Shown piece after piece: positions 16,523 to 25,357 of a DNA stretch of 64,000 bases (the first letter of the stretch is position 1; each line of letters begins with the position of its first letter). Source of the stretch: an uncultured Lachnospiraceae bacterium (GTDB taxonomy: Bacteria; Bacillota; Clostridia; Lachnospirales; Lachnospiraceae); the NCBI GenBank assembly GCA_910585635.1, contig CAJUFE010000017.1, forward strand, positions 1 to 64,000. Reading direction: 5' to 3'. The notes beneath the pieces were generated by a model. The model was not told the origin of the DNA, ran no database searches, and saw only the letters and a program-made list of their open reading frames with translations. The position numbers and the translations under genes are program-made.

Positions 16523-17491
16523 ATGATCAACGAAACGATCTTATCCATTATCATAGCATTTGCCATCAGTGCGGTCTTATGCCCGGTGGTGATCCCGTTC
16601 CTCCATAAGCTGAAATTCGGGCAGCAGGTACGGGAGGAGGGGCCCCAGGCCCATCTGAAAAAACAGGGAACGCCTACTATGGGGGGACTGATGATCCTGA
16701 CCAGCGTGATCATCACCTCGCTGTTCTATATCCCCAGGTATCCGAAGATCATCCCGGTTTTGTTCATGACCGTGGGCTTTGGCATCGTGGGCTTCCTGGA
16801 TGATTACATCAAGATCGTCATGAAACGGTCGGAGGGGCTGGACCCGAAACAGAAGCTTCTGGGCCAGTGTGTGATCACCGGGATCTTTGCCTGGTACCTG
16901 GTGACAGGGAAAGAGGTGGGGACCCAGATGCTGATCCCTTTTACAGGAGGCTTTGTGAACGGGCTTTATCTGGACCTGGGGATCTTGTTCGTGCCGGCCC
17001 TGTTCTTTATCGTGCTGGGCACAGATAACGGTGTGAACTTTACGGACGGGCTGGATGGGCTCTGCACCAGCGTCACGATCCTGGTGGCCACCTTTTTGAC
17101 CATCGTATCCCTTGGCGAGGGCAGCGGCATCAGTCCGATCACCGGCGCGGTGGTGGGGAGCCTCCTGGGCTTTTTGCTGTTCAATGTGTATCCGGCGAAG
17201 GTGTTCATGGGCGATACGGGATCTTTGGCACTGGGGGGCTTTGTGGCCTCCAGCGCGTTCATGCTGCAGATGCCACTGTTCATCGTGCTGATCGGCTTTA
17301 TCTATCTGATCGAGGTATTATCGGTGATCATCCAGGTCACCTATTTTAAGAAGACCGGTGGGAAGCGCATCTTTAAGATGGCTCCGATCCACCATCATTT
17401 TGAGTTGTGCGGGTGGTCAGAGACCAGGGTGGTAGCGGTATTTGCCATCATCACGGCAGTGCTGTGCCTGGTGGCCTATCTGGGCTTATAA
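16523..17491 (+). CDS. mraY: Phospho-N-acetylmuramoyl-pentapeptide-transferase
   Basis: Polytopic membrane enzyme making lipid I from UDP-MurNAc-pentapeptide and undecaprenyl phosphate. The 322-residue protein has about ten hydrophobic segments, FLDDYIKI (the DD motif), the GTDNGVNFTDGLDGL catalytic loop and MAPIHHHFEL near the C-terminus, all family hallmarks. It is the third enzyme gene in the run pbp-spoVD-mraY-murD-ftsW-murA, and murD follows 62 nt later. Confidence 0.97.
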   Translation: MINETILSIIIAFAISAVLCPVVIPFLHKLKFGQQVREEGPQAHLKKQGTPTMGGLMILTSVIITSLFYIPRYPKIIPVLFMTVGFGIVGFLDDYIKIVMKRSEGLDPKQKLLGQCVITGIFAWYLVTGKEVGTQMLIPFTGGFVNGLYLDLGILFVPALFFIVLGTDNGVNFTDGLDGLCTSVTILVATFLTIVSLGEGSGISPITGAVVGSLLGFLLFNVYPAKVFMGDTGSLALGGFVASSAFMLQMPLFIVLIGFIYLIEVLSVIIQVTYFKKTGGKRIFKMAPIHHHFELCGWSETRVVAVFAIITAVLCLVAYLGL

Positions 17492-17553
17492 AGAGCGGGA
17501 GGGGCACTTTTATCGGGGAGGCTCCGATCTATATTTTCAAAGGAGGCGATGGC

Positions 17554-18933
17554 TTGGGCAGTCAGAAGGTATTAGTGGCAGGTACCGGCATCAGCGGTAT
17601 CGCGGCGGCAAAGCTTTTGTTGGCTAAGGGCGGGGAAGTCGTGCTCTATGACGGCAACGAAAAGCTGGATGTGAAGGGATTGAAAAAGCAGTTTGACGAC
17701 AGTGATAAGGTGGAAGTAGTGCTGGGGCCCCTGAAACGAACGGACCTAAGAGGGGTAGAGCTGTGCATCATCAGCCCGGGGATCCCTTTAGGGTCGGAGC
17801 TGGTGGCTACGATCGACGAGGCGAAGATCCCGATCTGGGGGGAGATCCAGCTGGCCTATCACTGTGCCAAAGGGAGACTGGCTGCCATCACCGGGACCAA
17901 TGGGAAGACCACCACCACCGCCCTCACCGGGCAGATCATGAGGGATCACTTTAAGGATGTGTATGTGGTGGGGAACATCGGGATCCCCTACACGGAGGTG
18001 GCCCTGGATACAGAGGAGACCAGTGTGACCGTGGCAGAGGTCTCCAGTTTCCAGATGGAGACCATCATGGATTTCCATCCCCAGGTCAGCGCGATCTTGA
18101 ACATCACGCCGGACCATCTGGACCGCCATGGGACCATGGAGCAGTATATCGCCGTGAAGGAGAGCATCGCCTTAAACCAGACAGAAAAGGATACGATCGT
18201 GCTCAACTATGACGATCCCGTCTTACGGCGTTTTGGCTTAAAGGAGGATGGGGAGGACCGGACGGGGATGGCGCTGAAGGCGCGGGCGTTCTTTTTCAGC
18301 AGCAGGAGCCGCCTGGAGGAGGGACTCTATCTGGACAAGGAGCAGATCGTCTGGAGGCATGGCGGGAAGACGGTCCCGGTAGTGGATGTCCGTCAGTTAA
18401 AGCTCCTGGGCCGCCATAACTATGAGAACGTGATGGCAGCGGTGGCGATCGGCCTGACCATGGGCGTGCCCCTGTCCTCGATCCAGAAGACGATCCGGGC
18501 CTTTGAGGCGGTGGAGCATCGGATCGAGTTCGTGGCGGAGCGCAGCGGTGTCCGCTATTATAACGATTCCAAGGGGACGAACCCGGACGCGGCGATCCAG
18601 GCGATCCGGGCTATGCCGGGCCCCACGCTCCTGATCGCTGGCGGCTATGACAAGCATAACGAGTTTGACGATTGGATCCTATCCTTTGAGGGAAAGGTGC
18701 GCTACCTGGTGCTGATCGGACAGACCAGGGATAAGATCGCCCAATGTGCCAGAGAGCACGGGTTCACGGAGATCATCTATGCGGAAGACATGCAGGAGGC
18801 GGTCCAGGTCTGCGCTTCCTACGCTAACCGAGGCGATAACGTCCTTTTGAGCCCGGCCTGTGCCAGCTGGGGGATGTTCAAGAACTATGAAGAGAGAGGC
18901 CGGATCTTCAAGGAATGTGTGAAGGGCCAGTAA
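17554..18933 (+). CDS. murD: UDP-N-acetylmuramoylalanine-D-glutamate ligase
   Basis: Cytoplasmic Mur ligase adding D-Glu to UDP-MurNAc-L-Ala. It has the N-terminal Rossmann motif GTGISGIAAAKLL, the ATP-binding P-loop GTNGKTTT, ILNITPDHLDRH and the C-terminal NDSKGTNPDA motif. The frame is open back to 17407 inside mraY, but the protein starts at TTG 17554, 7 nt after AGGAGG (17541-17546), giving 459 residues, the normal length. An ATG at 17549 is out of frame. Confidence 0.95.
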   Translation: MGSQKVLVAGTGISGIAAAKLLLAKGGEVVLYDGNEKLDVKGLKKQFDDSDKVEVVLGPLKRTDLRGVELCIISPGIPLGSELVATIDEAKIPIWGEIQLAYHCAKGRLAAITGTNGKTTTTALTGQIMRDHFKDVYVVGNIGIPYTEVALDTEETSVTVAEVSSFQMETIMDFHPQVSAILNITPDHLDRHGTMEQYIAVKESIALNQTEKDTIVLNYDDPVLRRFGLKEDGEDRTGMALKARAFFFSSRSRLEEGLYLDKEQIVWRHGGKTVPVVDVRQLKLLGRHNYENVMAAVAIGLTMGVPLSSIQKTIRAFEAVEHRIEFVAERSGVRYYNDSKGTNPDAAIQAIRAMPGPTLLIAGGYDKHNEFDDWILSFEGKVRYLVLIGQTRDKIAQCAREHGFTEIIYAEDMQEAVQVCASYANRGDNVLLSPACASWGMFKNYEERGRIFKECVKGQ

Positions 18934-18976
18934 CGCAGCACTTGGGATATATGCTGAGCAAGGAGGGAGGACGCCC

Positions 18977-20533
18977 ATGGCAAAACAGCAGAGAGCGGGA
19001 CAGCCCGGACTATACGAAAGCGAAAGCCAGCGGCCGCCTCGGATCCGGCAGGGGCCTCAAGGCGCGCAGGTAAGGAGCCTTAAGGAGCACAGGGACAGAC
19101 AGCAGCGGCCAGGGGGGGCAAGATCTTCGGAGCGTGGACGTCCGCCCTCCAGAGGCCCGTCCCCGGCTCGGGATGAACAGGAGTCCCGGGATGGGCGCTT
19201 GGCGCGGGAAAGACGTATGGCCCGGGATGGGCAGTCGGCCCGGGAAAGGCAGATAGCCCGGGATGGGCAGTCGGCCCGAGAAAGGCAGATAGCCCGGGAT
19301 GAGCGGTCGGCCCGGGAAAAGCAGATAGCCCGGGATGAGCGGTCGGCGCGGGAAAAGCAGATGACCCGGGAGCGCACCATGGAGCAGCCCCATCCGAAGA
19401 AGAAGGTGAAGGTCAAGCGGTTCTATGATTACAGCCTCCTGTTCACCATCATCTTTTTGACCATGTTCGGGCTGGTGATGATCTACAGCTCCAGCTCCTA
19501 TTCGGCACAGCTGAAATTCGGCGATGCCGGTTACTATATGAAGCGGCAGGGCCTGATCGCCCTGGGGGGATTTTTTGTGATGCTGGTGATCTCCAAGATG
19601 GATTACCACTTTTTTGCCCGGTTCGCCATCCTGGCCTATCTGTTGTCCTATGTGCTGATGATCCTGGTGATGGCCACGCCATTAGGCGTAGAGCTGAACG
19701 GGAAAAAGAGATGGCTCCAGCTGGGACCGGTCCAGTTCCAGCCCACCGAGCTGGTGAAGATCGCGCTGATCCTGCTCTTAGCGGTGGTGATCACCCAGAT
19801 GGGGGCGAAGATCAATAAGCCCAAGGCTCTTCTGTGGATCGTAGCGGTGGCGGCCCCGATCGCCGGGCTGGTGGCCAAGAATAACTTGAGCTCCGGGATC
19901 ATCATCATGGGGATCGCCTTTGTCATGTGCTTTGTGGCCTGTAAACTGATCTGGCCTTTTGTGACCTGTGTGGGACTGGCAGGCGTGGTGATGGCTTTTG
20001 CCGGTCCGATCGCCACGGCGCTGGAAAAAGTGGGGATCGTGCAGAGCTATCAGCTGAACCGGATCCATGTGTGGCTGGACCCGGAGGCCTATCCCCAGGA
20101 TGGCGGATATCAGGTCCTCCAGGGGCTTTATGCGATCGGCTCCGGCGGCCTGGTGGGAAAAGGATTGGGAGAGAGCATCCAGAAGATGGGCTTTGTCCCG
20201 GAGGCGCAGAACGACATGGTCTTTGCCATCATCTGTGAAGAACTGGGGATCTTTGGCGCAGTGTTCGTGATCTTGCTCTTCCTGTTCCTGATCTATCGAT
20301 TTATGCTGATCGCCAGCAATGCCCCGGACCTGTTCGGTGCCATGCTGGTGGTGGGGGTGATGGGCCATATCGCGATCCAGGTGATCTTGAACATCGCGGT
20401 GGTGACCAATACGATCCCCAATACAGGGATCACCCTCCCCTTTATCAGTTACGGGGGGACGTCGGTGGTGTTCCTGCTGATGGAGATGGGGATGGTCCTC
20501 AGCGTGTCGAACCAGATCAAGCTGCAGAAATAG
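18977..20533 (+). CDS. ftsW: FtsW/SpoVE-type peptidoglycan polymerase with repetitive N-terminal extension
   Basis: SEDS-family glycosyltransferase that polymerises lipid II at the septum. The membrane part starts near residue 150 (YDYSLLFTIIFLTMFG) and has the YSSSSY block, GKKRWLQLGPVQFQPTE and PFISYGGTS near the end, all diagnostic of SEDS proteins. It is preceded by about 145 very basic and acidic residues, including five 12-residue repeats (RDGQSARERQIA type), absent from ordinary FtsW. Neighbours murD and murA fit the standard dcw order. FtsW and SpoVE cannot be separated by sequence alone; no second copy is in view. Confidence 0.92.
   Translation: MAKQQRAGQPGLYESESQRPPRIRQGPQGAQVRSLKEHRDRQQRPGGARSSERGRPPSRGPSPARDEQESRDGRLARERRMARDGQSARERQIARDGQSARERQIARDERSAREKQIARDERSAREKQMTRERTMEQPHPKKKVKVKRFYDYSLLFTIIFLTMFGLVMIYSSSSYSAQLKFGDAGYYMKRQGLIALGGFFVMLVISKMDYHFFARFAILAYLLSYVLMILVMATPLGVELNGKKRWLQLGPVQFQPTELVKIALILLLAVVITQMGAKINKPKALLWIVAVAAPIAGLVAKNNLSSGIIIMGIAFVMCFVACKLIWPFVTCVGLAGVVMAFAGPIATALEKVGIVQSYQLNRIHVWLDPEAYPQDGGYQVLQGLYAIGSGGLVGKGLGESIQKMGFVPEAQNDMVFAIICEELGIFGAVFVILLFLFLIYRFMLIASNAPDLFGAMLVVGVMGHIAIQVILNIAVVTNTIPNTGITLPFISYGGTSVVFLLMEMGMVLSVSNQIKLQK
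19187..19366 (+). repeat. 36-bp in-frame tandem repeats at the FtsW N-terminus
   Basis: Five units of 36 bp start at 19187, 19223, 19259, 19295 and 19331, each encoding a variant of RDGQSARERQIA. Units 2 and 3 are nearly identical at the DNA level and units 4 and 5 form a second subtype, which suggests recent duplication. Confidence 0.9.
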
Positions 20534-20606
20534 CGCCGGACGATCTTCAAAAGCCCCTTTCCCTACATATAGTATCCCGTAGTGAGATCCTAGGAGGGGA
20601 GCTTGT

Positions 20607-21890
20607 TTGTCGGAGATCCGTATATGCGGTTACCGGCCTTTGTCAGGCGAGATAAAGATACAGGGTTCAAAGAATGGAGCGCTGCCCATATTAGCGGCCT
20701 CCATCCTGCAAAAAGGAACAGTGCGGATCGATAATGTCCCTGCCATACAGGATGTGGACTGCATGGTGGGGATCTTAACGTCGATCGGCTGCCGCTGTGA
20801 GCGGGAAGGGAGCTGTCTGTCCATAGATGCCTCCTGCCTGGAGGGGGCAAAGATCCCCGGGGAGGATGTGGGGAAGATGCGTTCCTCGATCCTGCTGATG
20901 GGAGCCCTGTTAGGAAGGCTTAAGGAAGCCGAGACCTGGTATCCGGGCGGCTGCTCGATCGGGAGCCGTCCGATCGACCTGCATCTTTTGGCCTTTTCCA
21001 GGCTGGGCGCTCATGTGCAGGAGGATGTGGAGGGCGGGAGGATCCGGGCCTCTGCGGCCGCCTTAAAGGGGGATACGATCTGCCTGCCCTTCCCCAGCGT
21101 GGGAGCAACGGAAAATGCCCTGCTGGCGGCTGTCCTGGCAGAGGGAGAGACCGAGATCTGCGGGGCGGCCAGAGAGCCGGAGATCGCCAGTCTATGCGCT
21201 TTCCTGGGCCAGATGGGGGCCAAGATCACAGGGAGCGGTACTTCCCGGCTCTGCATCCAGGGGGTCAGCAGGCTCCACGGGACAGCGTTCACGATCCCCG
21301 GGGACAGGATCGCCGCCGGCACCTATCTGACAGCCGTGACGGCCACAGGCGGGGATGTGAAGATCCTGGGAGCGCCCTGGGAGGATATGCAGGAAGTGGC
21401 CCGGGTCCTTTCCCAGGCAGGGGCGGCGGTCTCGCCTGTAAAGGGAGAGGATGGGAAGGCTGCAGGCATCCATATCCGCATGGAGGGCCGGCCCAAGCCC
21501 CTCCGTCTTTCGACCGGTCCTCATCCGGCTTTCCCTACAGATCTTCAGTCCCCCATGCTGGCGGTCCTTTCCCGGGCGGAGGGGATCAGCCAGGTGCAGG
21601 AGAATGTATTTGAGGACCGGTTCAAGACCGTGAAGGAGCTATGGAAGATGGGCGCTCAGATCGAGGTCTGCAGGAACGAGGCCGTGATCAGTGGGAAGCA
21701 TCGGCTCCACGGAGCCCGCGTGACAGCCCTGGACCTGCGGGGAGGGGCGGCGCTGGTTGCCGCGGCGTTAGCCGCGGAAGGAGAGACGAGGGTCTCAGGC
21801 TGCGCCCATATCGAAAGAGGCTATGAGGATATCTGCAGGGATCTCCGGGCTCTGGGGGGCAGGATCTGGGAGCATGCACAGGATACATGA
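20607..21890 (+). CDS. murA: UDP-N-acetylglucosamine 1-carboxyvinyltransferase
   Basis: First committed enzyme of peptidoglycan synthesis; transfers enolpyruvate from PEP to UDP-GlcNAc in the cytoplasm. The 427-residue EPSP-synthase-type fold has the GSKNGALPILAASIL opening and the catalytic-loop sequence PGGCSIGSRPIDLHL, whose Cys is the fosfomycin target and corresponds to C115 in E. coli. The start is TTG 20607, 7 nt after AGGAGGGG. It is embedded between ftsW and ftsQ, an order seen in several clostridia. Confidence 0.94.
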   Translation: MSEIRICGYRPLSGEIKIQGSKNGALPILAASILQKGTVRIDNVPAIQDVDCMVGILTSIGCRCEREGSCLSIDASCLEGAKIPGEDVGKMRSSILLMGALLGRLKEAETWYPGGCSIGSRPIDLHLLAFSRLGAHVQEDVEGGRIRASAAALKGDTICLPFPSVGATENALLAAVLAEGETEICGAAREPEIASLCAFLGQMGAKITGSGTSRLCIQGVSRLHGTAFTIPGDRIAAGTYLTAVTATGGDVKILGAPWEDMQEVARVLSQAGAAVSPVKGEDGKAAGIHIRMEGRPKPLRLSTGPHPAFPTDLQSPMLAVLSRAEGISQVQENVFEDRFKTVKELWKMGAQIEVCRNEAVISGKHRLHGARVTALDLRGGAALVAAALAAEGETRVSGCAHIERGYEDICRDLRALGGRIWEHAQDT

Positions 21891-21958
21891 CCATCTAATG
21901 GTCCACAACCGCCGCGTTAAGGCCGAAGGACGGCCGGGCGGCGTTCAGGTGACAAGGG

Positions 21959-22687
21959 ATGTTTGGAAAAAAGAAAAAAAGGAAAAGGACCATCGGCATA
22001 TGGATCGGGGCGGCGGCATTCTTGGCCGTGGCGGCTGTTATGCTCTGTCTGCGGATCCGTAATGTGACGGTGGAGGGAAATAAAAAATATCCGGCAGAGC
22101 AGATCGAAGGGATGCTCTTTGACAATGGGTGGGACCGGAACAGCCTGGTCTTCTATCTGCAGGACCGCTTCCGCCCCCATAAGCAGATCCCTTTTGTGGA
22201 GGACTATGAGATCTCCTTTAAGGATCCGTTTTCCGTGGAAGTCATCATCTACGAAAAAAGTGTGGTGGGCTATGTCTCCTATATGAGCAGCTATATGTAT
22301 TTTGACAAGGACGGCATCATCGTGGAGAGCTCCAGCAGCCGTCTGGAGGGGATCCCCTGGGTGACCGGGCTCACCTTCGGGCAGATCGTGCTGAACCAGC
22401 CTTTGCCGGTGGAAGATGAACAGATCTTTGGACAGATCATGAACCTGACCCAGGATCTGGCGGTCAATGCCATATCGGCGGATCAGATCCGGTATGACAG
22501 CTATAAGAACGCGACCCTGACGATCGGGGACCTGGAGGTCTATCTGGGCGATCATAAAGAGATGAACGGAAAGATCTCCGAGCTCCACGATATCCTGCCT
22601 GAGCTTGCCGGGATGGCCGGGACCTTGTATCTGGATACGTATGATGAGGTGAGCAGCGGGAAGTGGTATTCATTTATCAAACGGTGA
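21959..22687 (+). CDS. ftsQ: FtsQ/DivIB-type cell division protein
   Basis: Bitopic membrane protein of 242 residues: a lysine/arginine-rich cytoplasmic start (MFGKKKKRKR), one TM helix at about 12-30, then a POTRA-type domain beginning IRNVTVEGNKKYPAEQIEGML and a beta domain. FtsQ/DivIB joins FtsL and DivIC in the divisome. The family is divergent; the POTRA opening and position before ftsZ support the call. An ATG with AGGTGACAAGGG upstream gives a fair ribosome site. Confidence 0.87.
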   Translation: MFGKKKKRKRTIGIWIGAAAFLAVAAVMLCLRIRNVTVEGNKKYPAEQIEGMLFDNGWDRNSLVFYLQDRFRPHKQIPFVEDYEISFKDPFSVEVIIYEKSVVGYVSYMSSYMYFDKDGIIVESSSSRLEGIPWVTGLTFGQIVLNQPLPVEDEQIFGQIMNLTQDLAVNAISADQIRYDSYKNATLTIGDLEVYLGDHKEMNGKISELHDILPELAGMAGTLYLDTYDEVSSGKWYSFIKR

Positions 22688-22727
22688 TATGCAGGATATA
22701 ACTACCAGAAATATATCAAAAAAATGG

Positions 22728-22756
22728 TTGCTATTTTCGGGAAAATAAAATATGAT
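22728..22756 (+). promoter_or_regulatory. Promoter for ftsZ
   Basis: TTGCTA (22728-22733), 17-nt spacer, TATGAT (22751-22756). It shares the -35 sequence and spacing with PmraZ, so ftsZ probably has its own promoter besides read-through from the cluster. Confidence 0.65.
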
Positions 22757-22789
22757 ATTACTTAGACTAGAGTTTACTAGGATTTTTGT

Positions 22790-22833
22790 GCGGTCCACGG
22801 TCGCAGGATAGTTTTTCCTGAGACCGTGGCCGC
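22790..22833 (+). other. Hairpin in the ftsZ leader
   Basis: GCGGTCCACGGTC (22790-22802) pairs with GACCGTGGCCGC (22822-22833) with one bulge, and CAGG/CCTG extends the stem. It lies between the ftsZ promoter and start and is not followed by a T-run, so it could affect mRNA stability or translation. Confidence 0.55.
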
Positions 22834-22950
22834 ATTGCAGAGCCTTGGCGCAAGGGCCTAGGATAGATCACGGAGTATCCAAAGGGGCGCGGCGAGCGGA
22901 CCTGGCGGAGCAGATAGCTGGAAAAACGGGGAGATAAGGAGGATAAGATT

Positions 22951-24195
22951 TTGTTAGAGATCAAGATAAATGAGTCAGAGAGCGCAGCGCGCATCATCGT
23001 CGTAGGAGTGGGCGGAGCCGGGAATAACGCGGTGAACCGGATGGTGGAGGAAGATATCATCGGCGTGGAGTTCATCGGCATCAACACGGACAAGCAGGTG
23101 CTGACCACCTGCCAGGCGCCTACGACCATGCAGATCGGGGAGAAGCTGACCGGAGGAAAGGGCGCCGGCGCCAGACCTGAGGTGGGGGAGAAGGCTGCGG
23201 AGGAGAGCAGCGAAGAGATCTCCCAGGCGATCCGGGGCGCGGATATGGTGTTCGTTACCTGCGGCATGGGCGGCGGCACCGGGACCGGAGCGGCTCCGGT
23301 GGTGGCAAAGATCGCCAGAGATATGGGGATCCTGACCGTAGGCGTGGTGACCAAGCCCTTCCGTTTCGAGGGAAAGACCCGTATGGATAATGCGCTGCGG
23401 GGCATCGACCGTCTGAAAGAGAGCGTGGATACCCTGATCGTGATCCCTAATGATAAGCTCCTTGAGATCGTAGACCGCAGGACCACTATGCCCGAATCCT
23501 TAAAGAAAGCGGATGAAGTGCTCCAGCAGGCTGTCCAGGGCATCACGGACCTGATCAATGTCCCGGGCCTGATCAATCTGGATTTTGCCGACGTGCAGAC
23601 CGTTATGACCGATAAGGGGATCGCCCATATCGGTATCGGCAGCGCGAAGGGCGACGACAAGGCCATCGAGGCAGTGAAGCAGGCGGTATCCAGCCCGCTC
23701 TTAGAGACCACCATCGAGGGTGCGACCCATGTGATCATCAATATCTCCGGTGATATCAGCCTGATCGAAGCCAATGAGGCGGCCAGCTATGTCCAGGAGC
23801 TTACCGGCGAGGATGCGAACATCATCTTTGGCGCGATGTTCGATGAATCTGCCCAGGATGAGGTGACCATCACGGTGATCGCCACCGGTCTTGACGTCCA
23901 TGATGCTAATGCTTCAGTGGCCAAGGCGATGACCGGCTTCGGGAATAGCTTCAAGGCGGCGCCCAGGCAGCAGGCTCCGGCCTTTGGCGGGAACCAGCAG
24001 CCAGCTTACGGCGGGATGCAGGCCCCGGCCTTTGGCGGCATGCCCCAGTCCCAGACCGCAAAAGCGCCTGCGGAGGCGGCAGCGGCGGCAGCCCGTCCCT
24101 ATCCGGCTCCTAACCCGGCTCCGGCCGCAGCTTATCGGCCCAGGAACCAGGAGGTGCAGATCAACATCCCCGATTTCTTAAAAAATAAGCGATAA
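22951..24195 (+). CDS. ftsZ: Cell division GTPase FtsZ
   Basis: Tubulin homologue that forms the Z ring. The 414-residue protein has the GVGGAGNNAVNRM opening, the tubulin signature GGGTGTG (about residues 107-113), NDKLLE and the T7-type NLDFADV loop. A Gln/Ala/Pro-rich linker is followed by the C-terminal anchoring peptide EVQINIPDFLKNKR. The start is TTG 22951 with AAGGAGG 8 nt upstream; the family's MLEI opening supports it. spoIIGA follows after 112 nt with its own promoter. Confidence 0.98.
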   Translation: MLEIKINESESAARIIVVGVGGAGNNAVNRMVEEDIIGVEFIGINTDKQVLTTCQAPTTMQIGEKLTGGKGAGARPEVGEKAAEESSEEISQAIRGADMVFVTCGMGGGTGTGAAPVVAKIARDMGILTVGVVTKPFRFEGKTRMDNALRGIDRLKESVDTLIVIPNDKLLEIVDRRTTMPESLKKADEVLQQAVQGITDLINVPGLINLDFADVQTVMTDKGIAHIGIGSAKGDDKAIEAVKQAVSSPLLETTIEGATHVIINISGDISLIEANEAASYVQELTGEDANIIFGAMFDESAQDEVTITVIATGLDVHDANASVAKAMTGFGNSFKAAPRQQAPAFGGNQQPAYGGMQAPAFGGMPQSQTAKAPAEAAAAAARPYPAPNPAPAAAYRPRNQEVQINIPDFLKNKR

Positions 24196-24245
24196 CGGTC
24201 TTTGACGGATCCTGACGATGAAAAGTCTGATCGGCATCCCTCGTT

Positions 24246-24278
24246 TTGACAAACTTCGGAGTCCTTTCTGTTTATAAT
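24246..24278 (+). promoter_or_regulatory. spoIIG promoter with 21-bp spacing and a 0A-like box
   Basis: TTGACA (24246-24251) and TATAAT (24273-24278) are both consensus hexamers but are 21 nt apart. The -35 overlaps TTTGACAAA, one mismatch from TTCGACAAA, the reverse complement of the Spo0A box. The B. subtilis spoIIG promoter has the same design: over-long spacing rescued by Spo0A~P. Confidence 0.72.
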
Positions 24279-24307
24279 CCAGTTTATAGACAGGGAGGGC
24301 TTTTTCT

Positions 24308-25168
24308 ATGGAGATCAAGATCTATCTGGATGTTCTCTTTCTCACAGATCTTATCATGGATCTGTTCCTTCTCTGGCTCTTGAGGATGATCCTTAAATTA
24401 AAAGGTACCTGGATCCGGCTTGCCGCGGGGAGCGCTGCGGGAGCTTTTCTTTCTGCCCTGCTCTTCTACCTGTGGCTCACTATAGCATGTCGGTCATCCG
24501 GCCCCCCCGGCCAGGGGGCCGGGACCGGAGGCTTTCTGGTGATGGCCGGATGGATGGCCGCGGTCCTTGGCGTCAGCAGCCTGATGCTCCTTATGGCCTT
24601 TTCTTTTGGCAATGTGAGGGAGTTTTTACGGGCTGAGGCTGGTCTGCTGTTTGCCGCCGCGCTGACGGAGGGGATCTTGGAGTGGGGGCGGACAGCCTGG
24701 CTGGCCTTAAAGGGTGAGCCTATGCAGATGAGCGCCCTTGGCCTGCTCCCCGGACTTTTTTTCCTGGCAGGCGGCTGCTTTCTGGCAGAAGGGCTGTGGA
24801 AGCTGGTCCATGTGGCGGCCGGGGAGCGGTCCTGCCACTATCAGGTGACCTTGGTCTGCGGGGAGAATACGGTCCGGGCAGAGGGCTTTTTGGATACGGG
24901 GAACCGGTTAAAGGACCCGGTCTCCGGCAAGCCGGTCCATGTGGCGGACCGCCAGCTTTTGGAGGCGGTCTGCCCCAAGGTGGATAAGATCAGCATGATC
25001 CCCTACCGTACGATCGACGGCGGGGGGATGTTCTTAAAGGCGGTCACCCTGGACCGGATGGAAGCATCCCAGGGGGGCCGGCTGCTGGTCTATGAGCGTC
25101 CGCTGGTGGCGGCCAGCCCGGGAAAGCTTAAGATGAAGAATGGCTGCAGGGTCCTCCTGCATGGATAG
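24308..25168 (+). CDS. spoIIGA: Sigma-E processing peptidase SpoIIGA
   Basis: Membrane aspartic protease that activates pro-sigma-E in the mother cell after signalling from the forespore. The N-terminal half has about five hydrophobic segments (YLDVLFLTDLIMDLFLLWLL onward) and the C-terminal half carries the catalytic motif FLDTGNRLKDP. The 286-residue length and the adjacent sigE gene confirm the call. Its TAG stop is the first three bases of the terminal inverted repeat of the 163-bp element that follows. Confidence 0.93.
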   Translation: MEIKIYLDVLFLTDLIMDLFLLWLLRMILKLKGTWIRLAAGSAAGAFLSALLFYLWLTIACRSSGPPGQGAGTGGFLVMAGWMAAVLGVSSLMLLMAFSFGNVREFLRAEAGLLFAAALTEGILEWGRTAWLALKGEPMQMSALGLLPGLFFLAGGCFLAEGLWKLVHVAAGERSCHYQVTLVCGENTVRAEGFLDTGNRLKDPVSGKPVHVADRQLLEAVCPKVDKISMIPYRTIDGGGMFLKAVTLDRMEASQGGRLLVYERPLVAASPGKLKMKNGCRVLLHG

Positions 25169-25328
25169 TGTACTGTCTTGCCCACATTTCAACAAATGAC
25201 TTGTCTGGACCTCCATCTGCTGCGTTGGCTTCACTCAACGATGCCACCGCATCGCCTCGTTCAGCCGCCTTGCAGACTGAAGATCCATCCTGCGTCATTT
25301 GTTTGAAAGTGAACAAGACAGTACACTA
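25166..25328. mobile_element. 163-bp MITE-like element between spoIIGA and sigE
   Basis: TAGTGTACTGTCTTG (25166-25180) is the perfect inverted repeat of 25314-25328; similarity continues inward (CAACAAATGAC against GTCATTTGTTTG), giving about 35-bp imperfect ends. There is no ORF. The size, terminal repeats and lack of coding fit a miniature inverted-repeat element or a folded intergenic repeat. No clear target-site duplication is visible. It separates spoIIGA from sigE, so both genes must be read through it. Confidence 0.75.
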
Positions 25329-25357
25329 GAGGACCAAAAAATAGAAGGAGGGATCCG

